Positions 34,740 to 44,976 are shown, numbered from the stretch's first letter. The stretch is 64,000 nucleotides of DNA from Rhodococcus jostii NBRC 16295 (GCF_001894825.1 NZ_BCWY01000039.1:20583-84582); one strand, 5' to 3'. Made by a program: numbers and translations. Notes: generated from the sequence alone by a model not told the origin.

Positions 34740-35917
34740 GAGCCGTCACCTGGCAGGGCAAACGGAAGGTCAGCGTGGACACCGTCTCCGACCCGGTGAT
34801 CGAACAGAAGACCGACGCGATCGTCGAGATCACCACCACCAACATCTGCGGCTCCGACCTCCACCTGTACGAGGTGCTCGGCGCGTTCATGAACGAAGGC
34901 GACATCCTCGGTCACGAGCCGATGGGCGTCGTCCGCGAGGTCGGGTCCGAGGTGACCGACGTGAAGGTCGGCGACCGGGTGGTCATTCCGTTCCAGATAT
35001 CCTGCGGCAGTTGCCACATGTGCGATCTGAAGCTGTTCACCCAGTGTGAGATCACCCAGACCCGGGACCACGGCATGGGCGCGGCGCTGTTCGGCTATTC
35101 GAAGCTGTACGGGAGCGTTCCCGGCGGCCAGGCCCAGTATCTTCGGGTGCCCCATATGAAGAACACTCACATCAAGGTCCCGGAAGGTCCACCGGACTCG
35201 CGTTTCGTGTACCTGTCCGACGTGCTGCCGACGGCATGGCAGGCCGTCGAATACGCGGACATTCCCGACGGCGGTTCCGTCGTCGTTCTCGGGCTCGGGC
35301 CCATCGGCGACATGGCGGCACGCATCGCCGCGCACAAGGGTTTTCGCGTCATCGGTGTGGATCTCGTGCCCGAGCGCCTCGACCGGGCGAAGGCGCGGCA
35401 GATCGAGACGGTAAACCTGAACGACGCCAAGGGCGACCTGGGCGACGTGATCCGGGAGATGACCGACGGCCGCGGTCCCGATTCCGTCATCGACGCGGTC
35501 GGCATGGAAGCGCACGGCTCCCCCGGGGCGAAGCTGTTGCAGCAGGTCACGTCCCTGCTGCCCGACGCCATCGCCGGACCGCTGATGTCGACGGCGGGAA
35601 TCGACCGGCTCCACGCGCTGTACTCGGCGATCGACATCGTCCGGCGCGGCGGCACCATCTCCCTCGCCGGGGTGTACGGAGGAATGGCCGACCCGCTCCC
35701 GATGCTCACGCTGTTCGACAAGCAGATTCAGCTCCGGATGGGGCAGGCCAACGTGAGGCGGTGGGTCCCGGACATACTGCCGCTGCTCACCGACGCCGAC
35801 CCCCTCGGCGTCGACACCTTCGCCACCCACGAACTGCCGTTGGACCACGCCCCGCATGCGTACGAGATCTTCCAGAAGAAGGAAGACGGCGCGGTGAAGA
35901 TCCTCCTGAAGCCGTAA
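34736..35917 (+). CDS. Zinc-dependent alcohol dehydrogenase (formaldehyde-dehydrogenase-like)
   Basis: 393 residues. It belongs to the medium-chain dehydrogenase group near glutathione-independent formaldehyde dehydrogenase. Catalytic zinc: Cys in NICGSDLHLYE and His in GHEPMGVV. Structural zinc loop: CGSCHMCDLKLFTQC with four cysteines. Rossmann loop VLGLGPIGDMAARIA, with VDLVPERLDRAK after it. It oxidises an alcohol or aldehyde with NAD(P). Coupled by a 4-base overlap to the ChaB gene and followed by a PfpI-type gene, so it acts in a small stress operon. Confidence 0.9.
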   Translation: MRAVTWQGKRKVSVDTVSDPVIEQKTDAIVEITTTNICGSDLHLYEVLGAFMNEGDILGHEPMGVVREVGSEVTDVKVGDRVVIPFQISCGSCHMCDLKLFTQCEITQTRDHGMGAALFGYSKLYGSVPGGQAQYLRVPHMKNTHIKVPEGPPDSRFVYLSDVLPTAWQAVEYADIPDGGSVVVLGLGPIGDMAARIAAHKGFRVIGVDLVPERLDRAKARQIETVNLNDAKGDLGDVIREMTDGRGPDSVIDAVGMEAHGSPGAKLLQQVTSLLPDAIAGPLMSTAGIDRLHALYSAIDIVRRGGTISLAGVYGGMADPLPMLTLFDKQIQLRMGQANVRRWVPDILPLLTDADPLGVDTFATHELPLDHAPHAYEIFQKKEDGAVKILLKP

Positions 35918-35937
35918 TCCCCGGAAAGGAATTGCCC

Positions 35938-36501
35938 ATGACATCCACAGAGACGTTGCGCGGCCGGAGGGTCGCGATCCTCGCCACCGACGGCGTGGAG
36001 GAAGTCGAACTCGTCGAACCTCGCACGGCAGTCGAGGGCGCGGGCGCGGAGGTGCGGCTGATCTCGCTGTCCCCCGGCAAGATCCAGGCCATGAACTCGG
36101 ACGTGAACGAGGCAGGCACCTACGCCGTCGACGCCGTCGTCGGAGACGTGTCCGTCGGCGACTTCGACGCACTGATCCTGCCCGGCGGCACCACGAACCC
36201 CGACCACCTCCGGATGGACGAGTCGGCTGTCGGCTTCGTCCGCGATTTCGTCAATTCGGGCAGACCGGTGGGCGTGATCTGCCACGGACCCTGGACGTTG
36301 GTCGAGGCCGACGTCGTCCGCGGTCGCACTCTCACGTCGTATCCCAGTGTGCGCACCGATATCCGCAACGCCGGCGGAAATGTCGTCGACGAGGAAGTCG
36401 TGGTGGACAACGGACTGGTATCGAGTCGCAACCCGGGCGACCTCCCCGCGTTCTGCGCGAAGATCGTCGAAGAATTCGCCGAGGGCCGCCACCCGCAGTG
36501 A
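35938..36501 (+). CDS. DJ-1/PfpI family protein
   Basis: 187 residues from ATG 35938, after CCGGAAAGGA. Nucleophile elbow Cys in VGVICHGPWTL, the conserved Glu in TDGVEEVELVEP, and LPGGTTNPDHLR are all present. Closest to general-stress-protein-18/PfpI proteins, reported as proteases, chaperones or glyoxalase/deglycase-like enzymes. It is third gene of the ChaB-dehydrogenase operon, 20 bases after the dehydrogenase. Aldehyde detoxification together with the dehydrogenase is a fair inference. Confidence 0.9.
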   Translation: MTSTETLRGRRVAILATDGVEEVELVEPRTAVEGAGAEVRLISLSPGKIQAMNSDVNEAGTYAVDAVVGDVSVGDFDALILPGGTTNPDHLRMDESAVGFVRDFVNSGRPVGVICHGPWTLVEADVVRGRTLTSYPSVRTDIRNAGGNVVDEEVVVDNGLVSSRNPGDLPAFCAKIVEEFAEGRHPQ

Positions 36502-36521
36502 CCGTTCGTCGGCAGGCGTCG

Positions 36522-37709
36522 TCATCCGGGGTCCGGGACCGTCACCACCACGCGGGTGCCCGCACCGGGTGAGGACGTGACGTCGAAGGTCCCGCCCAGG
36601 CTCTCGACCCGCACGATGTTCGACGCAAGCCCGATGTGCCCCTGCGCCACCCGTTCCGGGATGACGGCCGGATCGAAGCCGGCGCCGTCGTCGGCGACGG
36701 TCAACGTGATCCGCCCGCCGTCACGGTCGAGGGTGAGTTCGATCTTCGTGGCGCGGGCATGCCTGGTCACGTTGGTGAGCAGTTCCCGCGCCACCCGGTA
36801 GAGCAGTTCCTGGCAGTCCGGGTGGCCGACCTCGTCGAGGCTCACCGACATCTCGACCTCACCCCGGCGGTCGTGCAGATCCGCGAGTTCGCGCAGTGCC
36901 GCGGTAAGGCCCAGTTGCGCGAGCACCTGCGGATGCAGGGTGGTGACGGTGGAGCGCAGTTGCGCCGCGGTCTCGCGGAGGGCGGACTCGGCGGCGTCGA
37001 GCGTCTGGTCGGGGTGCCGCTCCAGGGCCCCCTCCACGTCGAGTCGGGCGGCGAGCACATTCTGCAGAGGCCCGTCGTGGAGGTACTCGGCCAGTTGCCT
37101 GCGCTCGCGTTCCTCGGCGCCCATCGACTCCGCGACCAGTTGCCTGCGCACGTCCATCAGCGAGATCACCGTCGCCGAGCGTCGGACCAGCACGTACGAC
37201 AACGCCGTGGTGGCCGCCGCGAGCCACAGCAGGAACCCGAAGTACAGGTACACCTCGTCGGGGAAACCCACCGCGTCGTCACGTTTCGAGTAGACGATCC
37301 ACACCGCCTGATACCCGACGGCGGTGCAGACCCCGACGATCGCCGTCAGACGCGGCCGGTACTGGAACGCCACCGAGATCGGCAACAGGAAGAACACCGG
37401 CAGCAGCACCGACGTCGCGCCGCCCGAGGCGACACACAGCGCCACGACCGCGGTGACGTCCGCCGCGGTCGATACCCAGCCCGCCCACGGCCCGACCTCC
37501 CGCACGAGGACGAAGATCAGCCAGCCGAGCGCGACCACGGCGTACCCGATCAGCAGTCCGGCGAAGACGTCGGGTTTCCAATGCGTCACGTGGATCACCG
37601 GCCCGAGGAGCGCCATCAGTCCGATCAGCGGTAGCCGCAGGGTGGCGGTCACCCGGACGGCCTCGGTGGTGTAGCGACGGACTACGCGGCTCCGGGACGG
37701 ATGGGGCAC
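36522..37709 (-). CDS. Sensor histidine kinase (NarL-type, HisKA_3)
   Basis: 395 residues from GTG 37709, one base after the response-regulator stop. Five or six TM helices (about 25-165) make a membrane sensor without a large outer domain. The phosphoacceptor His is in RRQLAEYLHDGPLQNVLAAR, and ATP-binding boxes are ARELLTNVTRHARAT, VADDGAGFDP and GHIGLASNIVRVESLGG. It phosphorylates the LuxR-type regulator encoded just upstream in the same operon. The signal is unknown; the sensor may detect membrane state. Confidence 0.92.
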   Translation of the reverse strand: MPHPSRSRVVRRYTTEAVRVTATLRLPLIGLMALLGPVIHVTHWKPDVFAGLLIGYAVVALGWLIFVLVREVGPWAGWVSTAADVTAVVALCVASGGATSVLLPVFFLLPISVAFQYRPRLTAIVGVCTAVGYQAVWIVYSKRDDAVGFPDEVYLYFGFLLWLAAATTALSYVLVRRSATVISLMDVRRQLVAESMGAEERERRQLAEYLHDGPLQNVLAARLDVEGALERHPDQTLDAAESALRETAAQLRSTVTTLHPQVLAQLGLTAALRELADLHDRRGEVEMSVSLDEVGHPDCQELLYRVARELLTNVTRHARATKIELTLDRDGGRITLTVADDGAGFDPAVIPERVAQGHIGLASNIVRVESLGGTFDVTSSPGAGTRVVVTVPDPG

Positions 37710-37710
37710 G

Positions 37711-38394
37711 TTATTCCAGCAGACCGCGTCGCATCGCCTCCGCCACGGCTGCCGCGCGGTCGCTCACACCGAGCTTCTCGTACAGGCGCTGGACGTGGGT
37801 TTTCACCGTCGACGGGGCAAGATACAGTTCGCCGGCGATCGTGGGGATGCTCTGACCTTGCGCGATGAGCGCCAGCACTTCCTTCTCCCGACCGCTCAGC
37901 ACCGGGCCCACCGGTTCACTGCGGCGGCGGACCTCCCCGGCCAGTCCGACGGCGAGGGAGGCCGGGAGGACGTCCCGGCCCTGGGCGCAGTCCAGGACTG
38001 CTTTCACGATTTCGGCCCGCGTCGACTCCTTCGGCAGGAAACCCGCGGCCCCCTCCTGCAGTGCGTGGTAGACGATCGCGGACTCGTCGTGCGCCGACAG
38101 CAGCAGGACCCGCGTGGTGAGTTCGGCCCGTCGCACGGCCGCGGCGACCTGGGAACCGTCCAGTTCGGGCATCCGGTAGTCGAGCAGGGCGACGTCGGGG
38201 GCGAGTTCGCGGATCAGGGCCAGCGCAGCCGCGCCGTCGTCCGCCTCGCCGACCACCTCGATGTCGCCACTCGCGACGAGGGCTCGAACGACACCGTCGC
38301 GGAAGATCGGGTGGTCGTCGCCCACCACGACCCGCACCGCGGCGCTCACTGCGACGTCCGATGCGGTGTGACTCCGGCGAAGTCCATGGCTCAC
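37711..38394 (-). CDS. LuxR/NarL-family response regulator
   Basis: 227 residues from GTG 38394 (a GTG at codon 16-17 is an alternative). Receiver: acidic pair VVVGDDHPIF, phospho-Asp in VALLDYRMPELDG, and Lys in GFLPKEST. The C-terminal HTH is LSGREKEVLALIAQGQSIPT, then IAGELYLAPSTVKTHVQRLY. It is transcribed ahead of its kinase, with stop and next start one base apart. It is divergent from a secreted-protein gene 221 bases away, a possible target. Confidence 0.92.
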   Translation of the reverse strand: MSHGLRRSHTASDVAVSAAVRVVVGDDHPIFRDGVVRALVASGDIEVVGEADDGAAALALIRELAPDVALLDYRMPELDGSQVAAAVRRAELTTRVLLLSAHDESAIVYHALQEGAAGFLPKESTRAEIVKAVLDCAQGRDVLPASLAVGLAGEVRRRSEPVGPVLSGREKEVLALIAQGQSIPTIAGELYLAPSTVKTHVQRLYEKLGVSDRAAAVAEAMRRGLLE

Positions 38395-38615
38395 TTTCTC
38401 ACGAGACCCGGCCCGCGCGAGGCAGTTCGCCGCGCCCTGTCCCCCGATCGGGGGACACCGGATTCATCCCCGCCAAGGCCCTGTCGGTGGACAGACGGCG
38501 GCGCGCATCCGCGACATAGTTGTTGCACACCGGAAAGCGGGGAGATCGGAAACCGAAACCCCCACGGCCCCAGACCTTCCACCCCTCGAAGCGTCCGAAC
38601 CCAGGAGAAGCCATC

Positions 38616-39092
38616 ATGCGCACCAACGCCCGCCGCCGCGTCGCACTCTTCATCGCCCTGCCCGCCACCGCACTGGCCGTCACCGGATTCGCCATCGCCG
38701 CCGCCGGGGTCGCCAACGCCGGCACGATGCCGACGTCGGGACCCACGATCGCAATGACGATCAGCAACGACACCGATCTGCCGATGGTCCTCCAAGGGTG
38801 GTCGAACCCGTACGGGCAGTGGATTCAGGCGCCGTCGGACTACCTCGCCCCGCACAGCAGCGAGATCGTGAAGGCATACTCCACCGACCCGAACGGCGTA
38901 GAGGTCGACGCCACCTATTCACTCCCCGGCGGCGCCCAGGCCGTGTTCCGCGCCGACAACTACAGCAACACGACCGACGTGGACGGCACTCGCGTGGACG
39001 CCAACTTCGGCCACGCCTACGGCATCAGCAGCTGGATCGACTCGGGCTACCCGAACATGAACGCCGGCTACCACCTCTACGGACACCCCTGA
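38616..39092 (+). CDS. Secreted protein, aegerolysin-like or other beta-sandwich, unassigned
   Basis: 158 residues from ATG 38616, after CAGGAGAAG. A long signal peptide (RRRVALFIALPATALAVTGF, cleavage near ANAGT at ~36) is followed by ~120 residues with beta-rich texture: AMTISNDTDLPMVLQGWSN, HSSEIVKAYSTDPNGVEVD, DATYSLPGGAQAVFRADNYS. Asn/Gly/Tyr-rich loops and no cysteine in the mature part. The layout recalls aegerolysin or crystal-toxin-like sandwiches, but I cannot assign it. Divergent from the two-component system, and possibly controlled by it. Confidence 0.75.
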   Translation: MRTNARRRVALFIALPATALAVTGFAIAAAGVANAGTMPTSGPTIAMTISNDTDLPMVLQGWSNPYGQWIQAPSDYLAPHSSEIVKAYSTDPNGVEVDATYSLPGGAQAVFRADNYSNTTDVDGTRVDANFGHAYGISSWIDSGYPNMNAGYHLYGHP

Positions 39093-39138
39093 TCGACGAA
39101 CCGACCATCCACCGAACCCTCGACGAAAGACCGAGAAC

Positions 39139-39285
39139 ATGTACACCAACGTCACCGAAACCCCCACCCCGACCGTCTCGCGCGCACTGTGGACCACCGA
39201 AGAGATCAAGGCACGTCTCGAGGTAATGGACATTCCGCGCTCGCACACCCGCCGCGGGCCCCGCTGGGGCAGCCGCGACCGATAA
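39139..39285 (+). CDS. Hypothetical 48-residue protein
   Basis: ATG 39139 to TAA 39285, only 46 bases after the secreted-protein stop. The sequence begins MYTNVTETPTPTVSRALWTT, continues EEIKARLEVMDIPRSHTRRG and ends in a basic Arg/Gly/Trp tail. GAAAGA lies about 9 bases upstream of the ATG. Codon third positions are G/C-rich as in true genes here. Too short for family assignment. It may be co-transcribed with the secreted protein. Confidence 0.5.
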   Translation: MYTNVTETPTPTVSRALWTTEEIKARLEVMDIPRSHTRRGPRWGSRDR

Positions 39286-39343
39286 GCCGGGGGGCTGGGG
39301 GCTGAGCCGGGGGGCTGGGGGCACTGAGCCGGGGGGCTGGGGC
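39285..39343 (+). repeat. Three G-rich 17-bp direct repeats (G-quadruplex-prone)
   Basis: AGCCGGGGGGCTGGGG occurs three times, starting at 39285, 39305 and 39327. It gives six tracts of four to six G in 59 bases, directly before a perfect hairpin. This could fold into a G-quadruplex on the plus strand. Confidence 0.7.
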
Positions 39344-39388
39344 CCGATGTCGCACTGATCCACTCCGACAGGATCAGTGCGACATCGG
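39344..39388. terminator. 18-bp-arm hairpin (GATGTCGCACTG family) before hspR
   Basis: Perfect arms CCGATGTCGCACTGATCC and complement with a 9-base loop, between convergent genes. The GATGTC-GCA core resembles the hairpin at 10414-10466. No T-run. Confidence 0.75.
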
Positions 39389-39414
39389 TTCGTTCCACCC
39401 GAAAGATCGCCGGG

Positions 39415-39822
39415 TCAGCGCTGGTGCCGCGGCTTCCACACGACGAGCGCGTTACTCCGCGGGATCGGCACGAGGTCGCGCCGGTAACCGGCGTGGACCT
39501 TCGCGATCTCCTCCGCCAGCTCCCGCACCCGATGTTGCAGAGCCTCCACCTGGTTGGTGAGCTCGATGATCCGTTTGATCCCGGCGAGGTTGACTCCCTC
39601 GTCCTGGGAGAGCCGTTGCACCTCGCGGAGCAGGGCAACATCCCGCGGCGAGTACCGCCGCCCGCCACCGGAAGTGCGGTGCGGGGTGACGAGACCGAGC
39701 CGGTCGTAGTTGCGCAACGTCTGAGCGTGCATGCCCGCGAGTTCCGCGGCCACCGAGATCACGAAGATCTGGGCGTCCGGATCAACGGAAGTTTCGCGGG
39801 GATCCCCGGTCGTGTTGCTCAT
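39415..39822 (-). CDS. hspR: Heat-shock repressor HspR (MerR family)
   Basis: 135 residues from ATG 39822, whose A is shared with the dnaJ stop (TGATG). MerR-type winged helix: VISVAAELAGMHAQTLRNYD, then RLGLVTPHRTSGGGRRYSPRDV. A helical dimer segment (ELTNQVEALQHRVRELAEEI) follows. HspR binds HAIR repeats and represses dnaK and clpB operons, with DnaK as co-repressor in known cases. It is the last gene of the dnaK operon, closing an autoregulatory loop; HAIR sites are seen at 43591, 43646 and 27400. Confidence 0.95.
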   Translation of the reverse strand: MSNTTGDPRETSVDPDAQIFVISVAAELAGMHAQTLRNYDRLGLVTPHRTSGGGRRYSPRDVALLREVQRLSQDEGVNLAGIKRIIELTNQVEALQHRVRELAEEIAKVHAGYRRDLVPIPRSNALVVWKPRHQR

Positions 39823-41006
39823 CAGGCACCTGCCCACCCGGCCCTGGGATCGAATCCGCTGGCCTTCTCTGCTTCCAGATAGGTCTTCAGTGCCTCGGTT
39901 GCCGGGTCGTCGAGCTTCTGCGGAACAGCGACCTTGACCGTGACCAGCAGGTCACCGGCGCCACCGGCGCGCTTGGGGACGCCTCGGCCGCGCACCCGCA
40001 GGATCCGGCCGTCGGCCGTGCCCGCCGGAATCTTCACACCGACCCGTCCCTCCAAGGTGGGGACGGAGACGGTGGTTCCGAGCACGAGCTCACCGTAGCT
40101 GACGGGGACGACGAGGGTGAGGTCGTCGCCGTTGCGGCCGAACACCTTGTCGGGGCGCACCCGCACGGTCACGAACAGGTCGCCGGACGGTGCGCCGCGC
40201 AGGCCCGCCTCGCCCTGGCCGGCCAGCCGGATCTTCTGCCCGTCACTGACACCCGCCGGAACGCGGACGGTGATGGTGCGGGTCCGGTTGGTGACCCCGT
40301 TGCCGTGGCAGACCTCGCACGGCGAATCGATGATGGAGCCGGTGCCGCGGCAGTCGTCGCACGGCTCACTGAACCCGAACGCGCCCTGGTTGCGGCTGAC
40401 GATTCCGGTTCCGTTGCAGCGTGGACACACTCGTGGGCTGGTGCCCGGCTTGGCACCGCTGCCGTGGCAGGTGGTGCACGGTGACGGGCTGGTCAGCCGC
40501 AGCGGAACCGTGACACCGAGCGTGGCTTCGCGGAATTCGAGGGTGGTCTCCGTCTCGACGTCGCTTCCACGACGGGGACGGTTGGTGGTGCGGGTCGCGC
40601 CGCCGCCACCGGCGCCGCGGTTGAACAGGCCGCCGAAGATGTCGCCGAGGCCGCCGTCACCGGCCGCCGCGCCGCCACCACCGAACAGGTCGTTGATGTC
40701 GAATCCGCCCTGGCCGAAACCGCCGGCTCCGGGGTTGAATCCGCCGCCGCCCTGACCGAACCCACCGCTGGCGAACAGCCGCCGGGCCTCGTCGTATTCC
40801 TTGCGCTTCGCAGGATCCGACAGCACGGCGTGGGCTTCACTGACGGACTTGAAACGCTCCTCCGCCTTCGCGTCGCCGGGGTTCGCGTCGGGATGAAGGT
40901 CGCGGGCGAGCTTGCGGTACGCCTTCTTGATTTCGTCGGCGGACGCGCCGGACGAGACGCCCAGCTCCTTGTAGAAGTCCTTTTCGATCCACTCCCGTTG
41001 GCTCAC
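39822..41006 (-). CDS. dnaJ: Chaperone DnaJ
   Basis: 394 residues. J-domain (8-75) with HPD in [13 protein letters not shown], a long Gly/Phe region (about 80-140), and four CxxCxGxG zinc repeats ([32 protein letters not shown]). The C-terminal substrate domains end in [20 protein letters not shown]. It delivers unfolded clients to DnaK and stimulates its ATPase. The ATG at 41006 lies 22 bases after grpE. This is the operon-linked DnaJ1-type copy. Confidence 0.97.
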   Translation of the reverse strand: MSQREWIEKDFYKELGVSSGASADEIKKAYRKLARDLHPDANPGDAKAEERFKSVSEAHAVLSDPAKRKEYDEARRLFASGGFGQGGGGFNPGAGGFGQGGFDINDLFGGGGAAAGDGGLGDIFGGLFNRGAGGGGATRTTNRPRRGSDVETETTLEFREATLGVTVPLRLTSPSPCTTCHGSGAKPGTSPRVCPRCNGTGIVSRNQGAFGFSEPCDDCRGTGSIIDSPCEVCHGNGVTNRTRTITVRVPAGVSDGQKIRLAGQGEAGLRGAPSGDLFVTVRVRPDKVFGRNGDDLTLVVPVSYGELVLGTTVSVPTLEGRVGVKIPAGTADGRILRVRGRGVPKRAGGAGDLLVTVKVAVPQKLDDPATEALKTYLEAEKASGFDPRAGWAGA

Positions 41007-41028
41007 TGGGCGTCTCCTCCTCTCGCTG

Positions 41029-41675
41029 TTACTCTTGTTCCGACTCGGCGGGCTTCGCAGCCCCGTCGGAGGTGTTCGCGCCGGCGTCGCCGACGCGATC
41101 GATCACAGCTACCATCGCATGCCGCAGGACGCGATCACCGAATTTGTAGCCCTTTCGCATGACCGTGCCGAGAACGGGGTCGTGACCCTCGCCCTCGTGC
41201 TGCACTGCCTCGTGCAGCGACGGATCGAATGCGTCGCCCTCGGCACCGAACTCGCTCAGGCCGAGCGAGGTGAGGGTGCCGGTGAGCTTGTCTGCCACAC
41301 CCTTCAACGGCCCCGAGTCGAGGTCGCCGTGGCTGCGGGCACGGTCGAGGTCGTCCAGCACTGCGATGAGCTCACCAACGACGGACGCCTTGGCGTTCGC
41401 GATGTCGGACTGCTTGTCACGCTGGACGCGGCGACGGTAGTTGGCGTACTCGGCCTGCAGTCGCTGCAGGTCCGCGGTGCGCTCGGCCAACTCGTCCGTC
41501 TCCGGAGCCGCCGTCTCCGGCAGCGCCCCTTCGTCCACCGAGCCGGGCTGCGGAGCGGCAGCGGTGCCCGCGAGGGGCTCCACTACCGGCTCCGTGTCCC
41601 GTGTCTGACCGGTCTCGGGGTCGATCTTCCGCTTGTCCACGAAAGTGACCGGTTCCTGCTCGGTGTTGTCGGACG

Positions 41676-41679
<4 letters not shown>
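41029..41679 (-). CDS. grpE: Nucleotide exchange factor GrpE
   Basis: 216 residues from GTG 41679, overlapping the dnaK stop in GTGA. An acidic disordered N-terminus (1-70) is followed by a long coiled-coil ([40 protein letters not shown]) and a beta-wing head ([39 protein letters not shown]). It releases ADP from DnaK. Coupled to dnaK by the overlap. Confidence 0.97.
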
Positions 41680-43520
<1,841 letters not shown>

Positions 43521-43590
43521 AGTGTTCCTCACTTTCGTTTTGCAGTCCTGTGGGCAGGTTTTTCATTACTGAACTGCGATGTTGGCGCTT

Positions 43591-43611
43591 GGTGAGCGCC
43601 CTCCGCTCAAG
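43591..43611. promoter_or_regulatory. HAIR-like operator, proximal, at dnaK promoter
   Basis: GGTGAGC-N7-GCTCAAG, an imperfect match to the HspR repeat, 71 bases upstream of the dnaK ATG and overlapping the likely -10 region. Confidence 0.6.
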
Positions 43612-43639
43612 TTTGCACTCCGACACCGTCGGGAGTCAA
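43610..43639 (-). promoter_or_regulatory. Likely dnaK promoter
   Basis: On the minus strand TTGACT (43639-43634), an 18-base spacer and CAAACT (43615-43610). The element is bracketed by two HAIR repeats, a layout that would allow tight HspR repression. Confidence 0.5.
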
Positions 43640-43645
43640 TTCGAA

Positions 43646-43666
43646 CTTGAGTCTTGCACGCTCAAT
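43646..43666. promoter_or_regulatory. HAIR operator, distal, at dnaK promoter
   Basis: CTTGAGT-N7-GCTCAAT, differing from the HspR consensus at two positions of the right arm, just upstream of the -35-like element. Confidence 0.75.
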
Positions 43667-43818
43667 CTTGTCGTAAGGCTCAACGGAGGGGTTAGGAGAT
43701 TTGTTCCCGGGCGCCCACAATTTTCTTTCCCGGGATCCCACCATGCGCTCTCGGCGCGGCCGACACGGGCCCGTGCGCGTCCCCACGCCTGCGGCCGACT
43801 GCTCGATAGGATCGCAGC

Positions 43819-44385
43819 GTGACGACACCCGAGCAGCCGCCGCGCCGGCCGGAACCGCCGCGACCCGTACCGCCGCGTCCGGAGTTCGCGGTCACCCCGC
43901 TGCGCGCCGCCCCCACCGACGCCACCCCCAAGGCCGTCACGGTGTCACTGTCCGCATGGGTGGGATCGTTCGTCGTCCTCGCCGGAATCGCCGGCGCGAT
44001 CGCGCTCGACCTCGGCGCGGTGCGCGACGCCCTCGAGGCGTCGGTGGCCGCGGACAATCCCGGCGACTCCGCGACGGACATCACCGACACGGTGAACCTG
44101 ACGTTGATCGGCTGCGGCGCCATCGCGGTCGTTCTGATCCTCCTCGGACTGATCGGGATACAACTCCTGCGTGCACGCAAACCGGCGGGCCAGATCGCCC
44201 TCGCCGTCGTGGGCGCTCTGAGCGTCGCAGGCGGGGTGGGGCTGTGGACCCTGCTGTCCGACGCCGGAGACGCGACCGCCGGTGTGCTGCAGTGGGCACC
44301 GCTCGCCTACAGCGCCCTGGTCGCGGTGGGAGTGCTCGCCCTGTTCACCCCCGGGGTGTCGCCGTGGCTGCACCGGATTCGCTGA
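43819..44385 (+). CDS. Four-TM membrane protein of unknown function
   Basis: 188 residues from GTG 43819. A Pro/Arg-rich N-terminal tail (1-40) is followed by four TM helices: WVGSFVVLAGIAGAIALDLG, LIGCGAIAVVLILLGLIGIQ, LAVVGALSVAGGVGLWTLL, and APLAYSALVAVGVLALFTPG. The loop after TM1 is acidic. The family is found in mycolata as a small membrane protein; function unknown. Divergent from dnaK by about 300 bases. No ribosome-binding site is obvious, so the start is moderately sure. Confidence 0.75.
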   Translation: MTTPEQPPRRPEPPRPVPPRPEFAVTPLRAAPTDATPKAVTVSLSAWVGSFVVLAGIAGAIALDLGAVRDALEASVAADNPGDSATDITDTVNLTLIGCGAIAVVLILLGLIGIQLLRARKPAGQIALAVVGALSVAGGVGLWTLLSDAGDATAGVLQWAPLAYSALVAVGVLALFTPGVSPWLHRIR

Positions 44386-44388
44386 GAC

Positions 44389-44622
44389 TCACACCTGGCA
44401 CGGGGCGGTGCTGCCGTGGAACTCGGGATCCGGGTCGTACTCGTCGTTGGTGGTTCCCTCGTAGGAGGAGTTGCAGGCCGGTGCGGCAGCAGCGGTCTGG
44501 GTCACGGCCGATGCGGCAGCAGCGGTCTGGGTCACGGCCGATGCGGCAGCAGCGGTCTGGGTCACGGACGCGGCGCCGAACACGAGAGCCGCGGCTGCCA
44601 GTGCGGTCGTCGTGCGGATCAT
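44389..44622 (-). CDS. Small secreted protein with three tandem AVTQTAAAA units
   Basis: 77 residues from ATG 44622, which has AAAGGA 6 bases upstream; the ATG at 44637 contains that ribosome-binding site. A signal peptide (IRTTTALAAAALVFGAASV) runs into a ten-residue unit SAVTQTAAAA present about three times, encoded by a 30-bp DNA tandem repeat. The mature end has two cysteines (APACNSSYEGTTNDEYD and STAPCQV). The repeat number changes the spacer between cleavage site and Cys region. Function unknown. Confidence 0.6.
   Translation of the reverse strand: MIRTTTALAAAALVFGAASVTQTAAAASAVTQTAAAASAVTQTAAAAPACNSSYEGTTNDEYDPDPEFHGSTAPCQV
44482..44567 (-). repeat. 30-bp coding tandem repeat, ~2.9 copies
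   Basis: Units start at 44482, 44512 and 44542 with identical sequence TGCGGCAGCAGCGGTCTGGG and onward; only the last few bases of copy three differ. It keeps frame in the small secreted protein. Identity suggests recent slippage expansion. Confidence 0.85.
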
Positions 44623-44691
44623 GATGAATCCTTTCATCGGGGGCTGATCATCGGTGGGCTGAGCGAAATGGGAAGAGCGGACCGAGCGGGG

Positions 44692-44976
44692 TCACCCCTG
44701 GCCGACGTGGCGCGTCACCGAGGGGGTACCCAAATCCGGGCGGGGAAAAAGCGTTCCGGCCACGTTTTCGCCCGGTGCCTGCGAGGGAACCGTCAGGGCA
44801 GGCCGGAACTCCACCGGCGCGCCGCTGTCGGTGCTCGCGGCGTTCCCGGCGTACGCGAACGTGCCGACTCCCACCGTGACGGCGACGAGGACGGCAGGCA
44901 CCATGCCCCCGAGGGCACTGAGCCACGCGCGTCGGTGGGAGGGCCGGGGTGCCGCTGCCGGAGAGTCGAAGTCCAT
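44692..44976 (-). CDS. Small single-pass membrane protein
   Basis: 94 residues from ATG 44976, with AAGGA about 9 bases upstream. A short Pro/Arg N-terminus, one TM helix (WLSALGGMVPAVLVAVTVGV, about 18-42), then a ~50-residue outer tail rich in Pro, Ala and Gly (VEFRPALTVPSQAPGENVAG). No domain is recognised. It lies 70 bases upstream of the repeat-containing secreted protein and may share a transcript. Confidence 0.55.
   Translation of the reverse strand: MDFDSPAAAPRPSHRRAWLSALGGMVPAVLVAVTVGVGTFAYAGNAASTDSGAPVEFRPALTVPSQAPGENVAGTLFPRPDLGTPSVTRHVGQG

Noticed and set aside
39285..39343. Transposon end or attachment site
   Set aside because: G-rich direct repeats without inverted ends, target duplication or recombinase gene nearby.
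44482..44567. CRISPR array
   Set aside because: Repeats of 30 bp are directly adjacent with no spacers, and they code for a periodic peptide.
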